From Hyphomicrobiales bacterium (GTDB lineage: Bacteria > Pseudomonadota > Alphaproteobacteria > Rhizobiales > Devosiaceae), in contig JAMONZ010000049.1 of assembly GCA_027066315.1 (NCBI GenBank), positions 1-40,270 on the forward strand: a stretch of 40,270 nucleotides of DNA. The letters run 5' to 3'. The notes under the pieces are model-generated. The model saw only the letters and a program-made list of their open reading frames with translations, was not told the origin of the DNA and made no database searches. This document shows positions 23,869 to 32,241 of this stretch, piece by piece. Each line of letters begins with the position of its first letter. Position 1 is the stretch's first letter. The position numbers were made by a program, and so were the translations under genes.

Positions 23869-24798
23869 ATGGTATTTAAATCAAAAAAAATCGCTAAAAT
23901 GGCCGATAATATGGCAGCCCAAGGCATGGGTAAAAGTCATTCGCTTTGGTCAGATGCTAGGCGCAGGTTTTTCAAAAATAAAGCTGCCGTTGTTAGTTTG
24001 ATAATTCTATCTCTAATTATAATTTTTGCCTTTGCTGCTCCTTATTTTACCCCATGGAATAATGAAGAAATTGACTGGGCAATTTTGGGCTCTGTGGCAC
24101 AAGATGGTAAACCATCATTTACAACAAAACATTATTTTGGTGCTGACCCTTTGGGGCGTGATTTATTTGCAAGAGTTGCTCAAGGAAGCCAAATTTCATT
24201 GATGGTTGGAATTATTGGTGCTGGCATTGCGGTAATTGTTGGCACGCTTTATGGCGCAATCGCTGGCTATTTTGGTGGTCGCCTAGATAATATCATGATG
24301 CGCTTGGTCGATATTTTAATGTCTATTCCATATATGTTTGTGCTTATTTTATTATTGGTAGTTTTTGGTCGATCCATTGAAATGTTATTTGTGGGGCTTG
24401 GGCTTATTTCATGGCTTGATATGTCACGTATTGTGCGTGGGCAAACAATGGTTTTGCGAAATAAAGAATTTATTGAAGCCGCAATTGCAGGTGGCCTAAA
24501 TCGTTTTACTATTATCACTCGTCATATCATACCCAATTTGCTTGGCATTGTTATTGTTTATGCCTCGCTATTAGTTCCTTTAATGATTTTAACTGAGAGT
24601 TTTATTTCTTTTTTAGGGCTTGGTGTGCAAGAGCCAAACACCTCATGGGGTGCGCTTATCTCGGAAGGGGCTGGGCAAGTGCTTTATGGCACTTTATGGC
24701 AATTGGGCTTCCCGTTGTTTTTCTTTGTAACAGCCCTTTTTTCATTCTTTTTCATCGGCGATGGTTTGCGTGATGCACTCGATCCAAAAGATCGCTAG
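23869..24798 (+). CDS. oppC: Oligopeptide ABC transporter permease OppC
   Basis: The second permease subunit, 309 residues. It has an N-terminal cytoplasmic stretch with SHSLWSDARRRFFKNKAAV (typical OppC_N), then TM1, a periplasmic loop with HYFGADPLGRDLFARVAQGSQISL, and the conserved EAA loop FIEAAIAGGLNRFTIITRHIIPNLLG, ending FFFIGDGLRDALDPKDR. The start at 23869 is chosen for AGGGAGCGATATA just upstream; it lies 11 bases after the oppB stop. OppD starts 9 bases after the end. Confidence 0.93.
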   Translation: MVFKSKKIAKMADNMAAQGMGKSHSLWSDARRRFFKNKAAVVSLIILSLIIIFAFAAPYFTPWNNEEIDWAILGSVAQDGKPSFTTKHYFGADPLGRDLFARVAQGSQISLMVGIIGAGIAVIVGTLYGAIAGYFGGRLDNIMMRLVDILMSIPYMFVLILLLVVFGRSIEMLFVGLGLISWLDMSRIVRGQTMVLRNKEFIEAAIAGGLNRFTIITRHIIPNLLGIVIVYASLLVPLMILTESFISFLGLGVQEPNTSWGALISEGAGQVLYGTLWQLGFPLFFFVTALFSFFFIGDGLRDALDPKDR

Positions 24799-24807
24799 GA
24801 GAAGCAT

Positions 24808-25791
24808 ATGTCTATTTTTGAAGTAAAGGGTTTAAGCGTTAATTTCACCACCATAAATGGAGAGGTGAAGGCGGTTAATAATGTTAGCTTTAATATTGCT
24901 AAGGGTGAAACAGTAGCAATTGTTGGTGAAAGTGGTTCAGGCAAAAGCCAAACTGTTTTAGCAGCACTTGGCCTACTAGCTGAAAACGGTCATGCAACAG
25001 GTTCTGTTAAATTTGAAGGACAGGAGCTTTTAGGGCTTGAAATAAAAAATTTAAATAAAATCCGTGGTAATAAAATTTCAATGGTGTTCCAAGACCCCAT
25101 GACCTCGCTTAATCCTTTTTTGCGCATTAGCGACCAAATGGTTGAAGTTTTAACCCTCCATAAGGGCATGAATAAAAAGGCAGCAACAGCTGAGGCAATA
25201 AGAATGTTAGATGCGGTGCGTTTGCCTGATGCTTCTCAGGTGATAACTCGCTTTCCACATGAACTATCGGGCGGAATGCGCCAAAGAGTAATGATTGCAA
25301 TTGCGCTTTCATGCGAGCCGCAAATTTTAATTGCTGATGAGCCAACAACCGCACTTGATGTAACGGTGCAGGCGCAGATGCTTGAATTATTCAAAGGTCT
25401 AACAAAAGACTTTGGAACTTCGCTTATTCTCATTACCCATGACTTAGGGGTGGTAGCAGGAATTGCTGATAGAATGATGGTTATGTATGCTGGTAAGATG
25501 GTGGAAAAGGGGAATGTTGATGAAACATTCTATTCACCAAAAAACCCATATACATTTGGATTATTACACTCAACTCCGCATATTGATGACCCAGAAAAAC
25601 GGCTTGAGCCAATTGATGGCCTGCCTCCAAGTTTAGAGAACTTACCAAGTGGTTGTGCCTTTCACCCTCGCTGTGCTTATTCAATGGAGCGGTGTTTGAT
25701 TGAAGAGCCAAAACTTATTGTAGAAAAAAACGGCCGCTCAAATGCTTGTTTTTATAAAGGCAAACTTGGCGATAAGGAGAGTAGCGAATGA
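24808..25791 (+). CDS. oppD: Oligopeptide ABC transporter ATPase OppD
   Basis: An ATP-hydrolysing subunit, 327 residues. Walker A GESGSGKS lies at residues 40-47. The Q-loop is VFQDPMTSLNP, the ABC signature LSGGMRQRV, Walker B ILIADEPTTALD and the switch His follows in ITHDLGVV. The C-terminal oligopeptide-transporter extension has cysteines in SGCAFHPRCAYSMERC, a motif that binds a 4Fe-4S cluster in some characterised homologues. AGGAGAAGCAT precedes the ATG. It overlaps oppF by four bases (ATGA), so the two ATPases are translationally coupled and probably act as a heterodimer. Confidence 0.95.
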   Translation: MSIFEVKGLSVNFTTINGEVKAVNNVSFNIAKGETVAIVGESGSGKSQTVLAALGLLAENGHATGSVKFEGQELLGLEIKNLNKIRGNKISMVFQDPMTSLNPFLRISDQMVEVLTLHKGMNKKAATAEAIRMLDAVRLPDASQVITRFPHELSGGMRQRVMIAIALSCEPQILIADEPTTALDVTVQAQMLELFKGLTKDFGTSLILITHDLGVVAGIADRMMVMYAGKMVEKGNVDETFYSPKNPYTFGLLHSTPHIDDPEKRLEPIDGLPPSLENLPSGCAFHPRCAYSMERCLIEEPKLIVEKNGRSNACFYKGKLGDKESSE

Positions 25792-26768
25792 GCAATATAT
25801 TGCTTGAGGTAAATGACCTTAAAAAAACTTTTCCTATCTCGGGTGGCATGTTTGTAAAAAAACAAACCCTAACCGCAATTGAAGATATTAGCTTTTCTCT
25901 CACAAAAGGAGAAACACTTGGTATTGTAGGTGAAAGCGGTTGTGGCAAATCAACTTTGGGGCGCTGTATTTTACAATTGCTTGAGCCTGACAGTGGGCAG
26001 GTAGTTTGGCTTGGTGATGATTTAACCAAACTTGGCTGGCGCAAAATGCGCCCACATAGAAAAGATTTGCAAATTATTTTTCAAGATCCTTTGGCTTCAT
26101 TAAACCCACGCCTCACAGTTGGTGAGATAATTGCTGACCCTCTTAGATCTTTAATGCCACAGCTAAATCAAGCTCAGCGTCAACAAAAAGTTTTGGCGAT
26201 GATGAAGTCGGTTGGCCTATTGCCCGAAATGATTTCTCGCTTCCCGCATGAATTCTCTGGTGGGCAAGCGCAACGTATTGGCATTGCAAGGGCACTGATT
26301 ACCGAGCCAAAACTGATAATATGTGATGAGCCTGTTTCAGCACTTGATGTTTCGGTGCAGGCGCAAATCTTAAACCTGCTAAGAGATATTAAAGATGAGT
26401 TTGGCCTAACGCTTATTTTCATTAGCCATGATCTAAGCGTGGTGCGTCATGTCTCTGATAGAATAATGGTGTTATATTTAGGACGAATAGCTGAACTTGC
26501 ATCCTCTGGTGATTTGTATGATGAGCCAAAACACCCCTATACAAAAGCCCTGCTAAAAGCAGTGCCAGTACCTGACCCAATAAAAGCACGAGAACGAACG
26601 ATTGAGGGTTTAACAGGCGAAATTCCCTCCCCAATTAACCCACCATCTGGTTGTACCTTTCGCACCCGTTGCCCAATGGCTGACAAAAAATGTGCTAAAG
26701 AGCGTCCACAAATTGATGATATAGGTAGAGGTCGTTTAATTGCCTGCCATCATTGGCGCAAGGGTTGA
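25788..26768 (+). CDS. oppF: Oligopeptide ABC transporter ATPase OppF
   Basis: The second ATPase, 326 residues, with Walker A GESGCGKST at 48-56, IIFQDPLASLNPR, signature FSGGQAQRIGIARAL, Walker B IICDEPVSALD and ISHDLSVVRHVSDR. The C-terminal cysteine cluster SGCTFRTRCPMADKKC parallels that of OppD. It starts within the ATGA overlap with the oppD stop, with GGAGAG upstream. It is the last gene of the opp operon. No T-run terminator is evident; the dispersed repeat D follows within 50 bases. Confidence 0.95.
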   Translation: MSNILLEVNDLKKTFPISGGMFVKKQTLTAIEDISFSLTKGETLGIVGESGCGKSTLGRCILQLLEPDSGQVVWLGDDLTKLGWRKMRPHRKDLQIIFQDPLASLNPRLTVGEIIADPLRSLMPQLNQAQRQQKVLAMMKSVGLLPEMISRFPHEFSGGQAQRIGIARALITEPKLIICDEPVSALDVSVQAQILNLLRDIKDEFGLTLIFISHDLSVVRHVSDRIMVLYLGRIAELASSGDLYDEPKHPYTKALLKAVPVPDPIKARERTIEGLTGEIPSPINPPSGCTFRTRCPMADKKCAKERPQIDDIGRGRLIACHHWRKG

Positions 26769-26810
26769 TGTAAATAAGGATAGTGCTAGATAAACTATTA
26801 ATTTTTCCTC

Positions 26811-26872
26811 CGCATCACCCTGAACGAAAGTGAAGGGTCTAAGCTGCTTCAGCTTCGTTCAGCATGACAAAC
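26811..26872. repeat. Dispersed palindromic repeat, copy D
   Basis: CTGAACGAA (26820-26828) and TTCGTTCAG (26854-26862) are inverted around an inner hairpin AAGCTG/CAGCTT (26841-26855). The right arm continues CATGACA. It aligns with copy B over some 55 bases. It lies between convergent oppF and a receiver-domain gene. Confidence 0.7.
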
Positions 26873-26933
26873 GACAGTGGGTTTCATTTCAAAAAAAGTA
26901 TTTGTCATTGGAAAATATTATTCTAGGCAGCCT

Positions 26934-27491
26934 CTAAAATAGTTCATCAACAAGATCAGCTGCAGTTTTGTTGTTGGTGTCAATAGGATAAACTTCTTCA
27001 ATTTCGCTTTCTCGTCGCTCAATTCCTTTATAAGTTGAGCTATCGTGCCGTCTTCTATCGGGGCCAATATAGCGATCAGTACGGACAAATTGACGTGGTT
27101 TTTCTATTACTTCAACAAGGCGTAAATATAAGTCATTAGCGCAAAGTGGTTTTGATAAAAATTCACTAACACCTGCATCTCGTGCCGCCTCAATTCTCCA
27201 CTTCTCGGTATAGGCTGAAAGCATAATGATTGGCACAAAACGATTTGGACTATCTTCTGCTCCACGTACTAATTCTACTAATTCAACGCCATTAAGTGTT
27301 TCAAGCGCATAGTCAGCAATCACTATATCAATAAGGTGAGTATTTAATTCTTCTAAGGCAATAGCTCCATCACTTGCCTCACGAATATTAGAAATACCAA
27401 AACCTCGCAACATGGCACGAATTATTTTAAGCATATAATTATTACTGTCTGCTACTAAGATGTTTAGGCTAGTCATGTCGATTATACGCAT
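26934..27491 (-). CDS. CheY-like response regulator with basic C-terminal extension
   Basis: A receiver-domain protein of 185 residues with no DNA-binding domain. The receiver spans about 8-130: LNILVADSNNYM, the probable phosphoacceptor Asp60 in DIVIADYALETLNG, the Thr/Ser site in IIMLSAYTEKW, and the conserved Lys in FLSKPL. The first acidic residue is kept (VAD) but the second is Ser, so metal binding may be altered. A C-terminal part has DRYIGPDRRRHDSSTYKGIERRESE, the GPDRR(R/H)...Y.GxERR motif seen after the receiver in a group of alphaproteobacterial regulators of unknown output. The start at 27491 follows AGAGGTAAACTA; an ATG five codons later is possible. No histidine kinase is adjacent. 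Confidence 0.8.
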   Translation of the reverse strand: MRIIDMTSLNILVADSNNYMLKIIRAMLRGFGISNIREASDGAIALEELNTHLIDIVIADYALETLNGVELVELVRGAEDSPNRFVPIIMLSAYTEKWRIEAARDAGVSEFLSKPLCANDLYLRLVEVIEKPRQFVRTDRYIGPDRRRHDSSTYKGIERRESEIEEVYPIDTNNKTAADLVDELF

Positions 27492-27585
27492 TAGTTTACC
27501 TCTAAAAATATGAGGTAATTTTAGCAAAACATGCCTTGTTAGCGGTAAACTAGCTAGTAAGTGGGAATACTTGGCAAACAACATA

Positions 27586-27648
27586 TTGACACAGTCACTT
27601 CAAACCACTAAATAAACGCCAACAACTTGGCTTTTGCCAATAATTTTT
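27586..27648 (+). promoter_or_regulatory. rpmJ: Promoter and leader of rpmJ with alternative hairpins
   Basis: TTGACA (27586-27591) and a weak TAAATA (27609-27614), 17 bases apart, form a possible promoter. Directly after it GCCAA (27618-27622), TTGGC (27627-27631) and GCCAA (27636-27640) form two mutually exclusive 5-pair hairpins sharing the middle element; the second is followed by TAATTTTT. This resembles a small antiterminator/terminator switch, but the stems are short. Confidence 0.4.
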
Positions 27649-27667
27649 GACGATAAGGATATTTAAG

Positions 27668-27793
27668 ATGAAGGTTCGTAATTCTCTAAAAGCACTGATG
27701 GGCCGTCATCGTGATAATAAATTGGTTCGTCGCAGAGGACGTGTTTATATTATTAATAAAGTGAACAAACGCTTTAAAGCACGCCAAGGCTAA
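27668..27793 (+). CDS. rpmJ: 50S ribosomal protein L36 (zinc-free type)
   Basis: A 41-residue reading frame [20 protein letters not shown]... ending [11 protein letters not shown], strongly basic and matching the longer bacterial L36 paralogue. The four metal ligands (Cys-Cys-Cys-His) of the short zinc-ribbon L36 are absent, so this is the C-minus form, which is the common L36 in alphaproteobacteria. L36 binds 23S rRNA in the large subunit. AAGGATATTTAAG precedes the ATG. It is a lone gene between divergent receiver and convergent pyk genes. Confidence 0.95.
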   Translation: MKVRNSLKALMGRHRDNKLVRRRGRVYIINKVNKRFKARQG

Positions 27794-27819
27794 GCTAATA
27801 GGCCATTGGCTAAACTAAG

Positions 27820-27840
27820 AGATTAAGGTTTAATCTTTTA
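27820..27840. terminator. Probable terminator between convergent rpmJ and pyk
   Basis: AGATTAA (27820-27826) pairs with TTAATCT (27830-27836) around a 3-base loop, followed by TTTA on the plus strand. The stem is AT-rich and weak, but it lies between convergent genes and just before the pyk stop, so it may serve both. Confidence 0.45.
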
Positions 27841-27842
27841 GA

Positions 27843-29324
27843 TTACTTATCTAGCTTGGCTTTTTTATGACTTTTAACCCGCTTATGTTTTCTAGCGGGT
27901 TTTTTGTTGTCTGCAACAAATGCAATCCGTAGCATATTTGTAGCACCTGGCGTGCCAAGTGGAACGCCAGCCGTGATAGCAATTCTATCACCAAGGCGAG
28001 CAATTCCTTCAAGAAGTGCAATTGAGGTTGCCCGCTCGACCATATTTTCAAGGCTTTTTGCGTCCTCGGTTTGCACACAATGCAAGCCCCAAACTAGTGC
28101 TAAACGTCGTGCAGTACGAAGGTTTGGTGATAGAGCAATAATAGGAGTGGCAGGACGCTCTCGTGCAGCACGAAGCCCAGTTGAGCCAGAAGAAGTATAA
28201 GTAACAATCGCTGCTAGATTAAGAGTTTCGGCAACTTGTCGAGTGGCGGCAGAAATTGCATCAGCGGCTGTTGCTTCAGGTTCGGTTGCTTGGGCTCGAA
28301 TTATTGAGGTGAAATTTTTATCCCCCTCAACCGCAATTGCAACCCTATTCATCATTTCAACCGCTTTTATTGGATAATCCCCAGCGGCACTTTCAGCAGA
28401 TAGCATAACTGCATCTGCCCCCTCAAATACGGCAGTTGAAACATCAGAAACTTCAGCACGAGTTGGCACTGGTGCGCTAATCATTGATTCTAACATTTGG
28501 GTTGCAACAACCACAGGTTTGCCATGTTTTCTTGCTTTGCGAATCATCTGTTTTTGCAACCCAGGGACAGATTCAATTGGCATTTCAACCCCAAGATCAC
28601 CACGAGCAATCATTATGGCATCACTTAATAAAATAATTTCCTCTAGTCGCTCAACTGCTTGGGGTTTTTCAATTTTTGCTAAAATCCCAGCTTTTCCCTT
28701 GACAATTTTTCTTATGTCATAAATATCGTCAGGTCGCTGAACAAAAGAAAGTGCAATCCAATCGGCATCATTTTCAAGTGCTGCATCAAGATCAGCATAA
28801 TCTTTTTTAGTAAGTGCGCCAAGCGACAATAATGTATCAGGCAGACTAACACCTTTTTTATCAGATAATTTACCGCCATGAATAACTTGGCTAGTTATTT
28901 TATTTTTTTCAACTTCTGTCACAATAAGCTGGATTTTACCATCGTCTAGCAAGAGGTTATCACCCTTTGATATTGAGTTAAAAATCTCGGGGTGTGGAAG
29001 ATAGACACGAGAGTGATCGCCATCTTTTTTATCAGTATCAAATATAAAATAATCATTATGTTTGAGCGTGCAAAAACCATTTAAAAATTTACCCACTCGA
29101 AGTTTTGGACCTTGCAAATCAACCAAAATACCAATTGGATGACCAACAGATTTTTCTACTTTTCGAATGAGTTTTACGCTTGCTGCCAAAACCTCATGGC
29201 TAGCATGGCTCATGTTAATACGAAAAACATCAGCACCTGCACGCACTAATTGTTCAAGTGTTTTCTCATCATTTGAAGCGGGGCCAATAGTTGCTAGGAT
29301 TTTTATGCGTCTTTGCCGCTTCAT
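27843..29324 (-). CDS. pyk: Pyruvate kinase
   Basis: Converts phosphoenolpyruvate and ADP to pyruvate and ATP, the last glycolytic step. It has 493 residues. KILATIGPASNDEKTLEQLVRAGADVFRINMSHA at the N-terminus is the classic start. The active-site motif is ILAKIEKPQAVERLEEII with the catalytic Lys, and MIARGDLGVEMP supplies metal ligands. VATQMLESMI and the C-terminal allosteric domain follow. The last about 20 residues are an unusual Lys/Arg/His-rich tail (KHKRVKSHKKAKLDK). The ATG at 29324 has AAGAGAAATC upstream. The DUF1036 gene lies 24 bases upstream on the same strand, so the two are likely co-transcribed. Confidence 0.96.
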   Translation of the reverse strand: MKRQRRIKILATIGPASNDEKTLEQLVRAGADVFRINMSHASHEVLAASVKLIRKVEKSVGHPIGILVDLQGPKLRVGKFLNGFCTLKHNDYFIFDTDKKDGDHSRVYLPHPEIFNSISKGDNLLLDDGKIQLIVTEVEKNKITSQVIHGGKLSDKKGVSLPDTLLSLGALTKKDYADLDAALENDADWIALSFVQRPDDIYDIRKIVKGKAGILAKIEKPQAVERLEEIILLSDAIMIARGDLGVEMPIESVPGLQKQMIRKARKHGKPVVVATQMLESMISAPVPTRAEVSDVSTAVFEGADAVMLSAESAAGDYPIKAVEMMNRVAIAVEGDKNFTSIIRAQATEPEATAADAISAATRQVAETLNLAAIVTYTSSGSTGLRAARERPATPIIALSPNLRTARRLALVWGLHCVQTEDAKSLENMVERATSIALLEGIARLGDRIAITAGVPLGTPGATNMLRIAFVADNKKPARKHKRVKSHKKAKLDK

Positions 29325-29348
29325 GATTTCTCTTACTTTGTTGTTTCT

Positions 29349-29804
29349 TTAATTCTGACTGGTTTTTTCGGTTAACTCAAGTGTCCAGTCGGCTTTATTT
29401 TGCGTATCAACCTCAAAAAATCCAGTACGCTCATATCCACGTGCAAGACAATCCTCAATTCCAAAAATTGTAAAAGTTTTATCTTTTGTACACATGTAAA
29501 TTTTCCCCTCCCATGTTCCACCCCCAATATCGTCAACCGCAAATAAGTAGAAATAGCGTGCATTTAAGTCGCCATTAAAAACAATTGCACAATCATTTGG
29601 TGCAGCCAGCCACCAACCCTCAGATTGCCAGCCCCTTTCAGCTCGATAGCCCAGCGAAATATTAATTGGGTTATTGGTTTTGTTGCAAATTTGCAAATCT
29701 GCAGATGCAGGTGAAGCCATAAACCAAATTGAAAGCGTAAAAATAATTGTGCCTAAAAGGGCTTTTAGAAAAACAGGTAAAAAGGTGATTCGAAAATTTA
29801 TCAT
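29349..29804 (-). CDS. DUF1036 family exported protein
   Basis: A 151-residue secreted protein of unknown function (DUF1036). A signal peptide with hydrophobic core ALLGTIIFTLSIWFMAS and a cleavage site after ASA leads to a mature domain beginning DLQICNKTNNPINISLGYRAERGWQSEGWW. Cysteines in LQICNKT, PNDCAIV, YMCTKD and EDCLARG could form two disulfides in the periplasm. Beside pyk, DUF1036 proteins are a recurring neighbour in Rhizobiales, but no functional link is established. It is divergent from gapR across 183 bases in which I see no clear operator. Confidence 0.87.
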   Translation of the reverse strand: MINFRITFLPVFLKALLGTIIFTLSIWFMASPASADLQICNKTNNPINISLGYRAERGWQSEGWWLAAPNDCAIVFNGDLNARYFYLFAVDDIGGGTWEGKIYMCTKDKTFTIFGIEDCLARGYERTGFFEVDTQNKADWTLELTEKTSQN

Positions 29805-29987
29805 ATATAACTCTTTTGCTCATTCAGTATTACGAAGTCAAACATATCATGATTTATAATAATAATTTATGGCCTAAATTTGTAACAATATTATTATCAC
29901 AGATAAAAAAATAATTTTGAGGAAAAAACTTGAGTTAATGAGCTTTTCTTTTTACTTATGACGTTGATAATTTCCAAGGAGAGAAAA

Positions 29988-30242
29988 ATGTCCGAACAAG
30001 GTGTAGCAGGCGAGCAATTGCGGTCAATTATTGATAGAATTGAAAATTTAGAAGAAGAAAAAAAGACAATTTCTGATGATATTCGTGAAGTATATGCAGA
30101 GGCAAAAGGCAATGGTTTTGATGCAAAAATTTTACGCCAAGTAGTGCGTATCCGTAAAATTGATAAAGCGGATAGAATGGAGCAGGAAGCTATTTTAGAT
30201 TTATATATGCACGCCCTTGGCATGGTGCCTGATGTTGGCTAA
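29988..30242 (+). CDS. gapR: Nucleoid-associated protein GapR (DUF2312)
   Basis: An 84-residue, largely helical protein matching Gap[48 protein letters not shown], followed by [19 protein letters not shown]. In Caulobacter GapR forms a clamp on overtwisted AT-rich DNA, stimulates gyrase and topoisomerase IV and tracks replication forks. The start at 29988 is fixed by CAAGGAGAGAAAA directly upstream and by the usual N-terminus [12 protein letters not shown], although the frame is open 10 codons further. It converges with dxs, 10 bases separating the stops. Confidence 0.95.
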   Translation: MSEQGVAGEQLRSIIDRIENLEEEKKTISDDIREVYAEAKGNGFDAKILRQVVRIRKIDKADRMEQEAILDLYMHALGMVPDVG

Positions 30243-30275
30243 ATTATTTAGCCTATAAAATCTGGCTGATTTTAT
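30237..30275. terminator. Twin hairpins over the gapR/dxs convergent stops
   Basis: GGCTAAATTATTTAGCC (30237-30253) is a 17-base palindrome spanning the gapR stop, followed at once by ATAAAATC/GATTTTAT (30255-30275, loop TGGCT) in the last codons of dxs. No long T-run follows either, so termination is only probable. Confidence 0.4.
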
Positions 30276-32169
30276 TTACCTGCCCAATTGACTTGAGTGC
30301 ACTTGCTACAATCCCTTTATGATCTAGACCTGCTGCTTGGTATAAGTCATCAACGCTTGCATGTTCATCAAATCGATCAGGGATCATTAGCGGGCGAAAT
30401 TTTAAATTGCCATCAAGCAAGCCAGATAAAGCTAAAAATGAAGCTACATGCGAGCCAAAACCGCCAATGCTTGCGGTTTCGACACTAAGTAATGTTTCGT
30501 GGTTTTTTGCCAATTGCGTAATCAAATCTGTATCAAGTGGTTTCATAAAGCGTGCATCTGCAACAGTGGTAGAAAGACCAAGTGAAGCAAGAATTTTTGC
30601 AGCTTTTTTACATTCCTCTAATTGCGTTCCATAGCTTAAAATTGCAATTTTTGATCCCTCTTGAACAATATGACCTTTGCCAATTTCAAGTATTTTTCCA
30701 ATAGTTGGAAGTTCAACGCCTATTCCTTCTCCCCGTGGATAACGAAACGCAATAGGCCCTTCATCATAAGCTGCAGCAGTAGCAACCATGTGGCGCAATT
30801 CTGCTTCGTTAGAGGCCGCCATGAGAGCCATGTTAGGAACTGCCCCAAGGAAAGCACTGTCATAATTGCCTGCATGGGTTGGACCATCTGCACCAACAAA
30901 ACCAGCCCTATCAATTGCAAAGCGAACTGGTAATTTTTGAATGGCTACATCATGGACTATTTGGTCATAGCTACGCTGTAAAAAGCTCGAGTAAATTGCA
31001 ACAAATGGTTTAAGTCCTTCACAAGCTAATCCAGCAGCAAAAGTAACGGCGTGCTGTTCAGCAATTCCAACATCAAAACAACGTTTAGGATAAATTTCTT
31101 CAAATTTATCCAAGCCAGTTCCACTTGGCATCGCCGCATGAATACCCACAATTTTATCGTCTTTTTTTGCCTCAGCAATAAGTGATGATGAAAAAACTGA
31201 TGTATAGCTTGGTGCATTGCTTGGGGTTTTATCTTGCGCCCCAGTAACTACATTAAATTTACCAACCCCGTGATATTTATCAAGCGCATTTTCGGCAGGT
31301 TCATAGCCTTTGCCTTTTTTTGTAACAACATGAACGAGTATCGGGCCATTTTTAGCATCACGAACATTGCGTAAGACTGGGAGTAAGTGGTCTAGATTAT
31401 GTCCATTAATTGGCCCAACATAATAAAAGCCCATCTCTTCAAATAAAGTTCCAGCACCTAATAAACCACGGGCAAATTCTTCGGTTTGCTTTGCTCTTTT
31501 ATGAATGGCGTGCGGTAATTTTTCGGTAATGTTTTTTACCCCTTTACGCACAGAGCGATAACCCGGACTTGAAACAAGTCGAGCAAGATAAGAAGACATC
31601 GCCCCAGTTGGCTGAGCAATTGACATATCATTATCATTAAGAATAACGATTAAACGAGCGTCCATCGCTCCAGCATTATTCATCGCCTCATAGGCCATGC
31701 CAGCACTCATTGCGCCATCGCCAATCACTGCAACAACATTGCGTATTTCATTGTTTAATTCTGAACCAACCGCCATGCCCAAGCCTGCTGAAATCGAAGT
31801 AGATGAATGACCAGTGCCGAACGGGTCATATTCACTTTCTTTTCGATTTGTAAAACCACTCAATCCATCTTTTTGGCGTAAACTACGCATTTTGTCTTTT
31901 CGTCCAGTTAATATTTTATGAGGGTAGGATTGATGCCCAACGTCCCAAATTAAACGATCATCTGGAGTATTAAAAACATAATGAAGCGCAACGCTTAATT
32001 CAACCACGCCAAGCCCAGCACCCAAATGACCACCAGTTACAGAAACTGCATCAATCATTTCATTACGTACTTCACTACAGAGGTCGCTCAGCTGCGGCAA
32101 AGAAAAATTGCGCATCTCAGATGGCTTTGATATTTTATCAAGCAATGGTGTGTTGGTTTTTTGGCTCAC
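30253..32169 (-). CDS. dxs: 1-deoxy-D-xylulose-5-phosphate synthase
   Basis: The thiamine-diphosphate enzyme that condenses pyruvate and glyceraldehyde-3-phosphate, the first step of the MEP isoprenoid pathway. It has 638 residues. The N-terminal [34 protein letters not shown] and [16 protein letters not shown] are family hallmarks. [18 protein letters not shown] with ILNDNDMSI forms the ThDP/Mg motif, and [17 protein letters not shown] carries the catalytic Glu. The C-terminal transketolase-like domain is complete. The start codon is GTG at 32169, supported by the family N-terminus; the ribosome site is weak. The gene is 72 bases downstream of the DUF882 gene and on the same strand. Confidence 0.96.
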   Translation of the reverse strand: MSQKTNTPLLDKISKPSEMRNFSLPQLSDLCSEVRNEMIDAVSVTGGHLGAGLGVVELSVALHYVFNTPDDRLIWDVGHQSYPHKILTGRKDKMRSLRQKDGLSGFTNRKESEYDPFGTGHSSTSISAGLGMAVGSELNNEIRNVVAVIGDGAMSAGMAYEAMNNAGAMDARLIVILNDNDMSIAQPTGAMSSYLARLVSSPGYRSVRKGVKNITEKLPHAIHKRAKQTEEFARGLLGAGTLFEEMGFYYVGPINGHNLDHLLPVLRNVRDAKNGPILVHVVTKKGKGYEPAENALDKYHGVGKFNVVTGAQDKTPSNAPSYTSVFSSSLIAEAKKDDKIVGIHAAMPSGTGLDKFEEIYPKRCFDVGIAEQHAVTFAAGLACEGLKPFVAIYSSFLQRSYDQIVHDVAIQKLPVRFAIDRAGFVGADGPTHAGNYDSAFLGAVPNMALMAASNEAELRHMVATAAAYDEGPIAFRYPRGEGIGVELPTIGKILEIGKGHIVQEGSKIAILSYGTQLEECKKAAKILASLGLSTTVADARFMKPLDTDLITQLAKNHETLLSVETASIGGFGSHVASFLALSGLLDGNLKFRPLMIPDRFDEHASVDDLYQAAGLDHKGIVASALKSIGQVNKISQIL

Positions 32170-32241
32170 AAAAGTTCAATCATTATTTTCATTGCTGGTT
32201 TTTTATCAGATATTCTAACGCTTGTAACTTAAAAAACTAGC

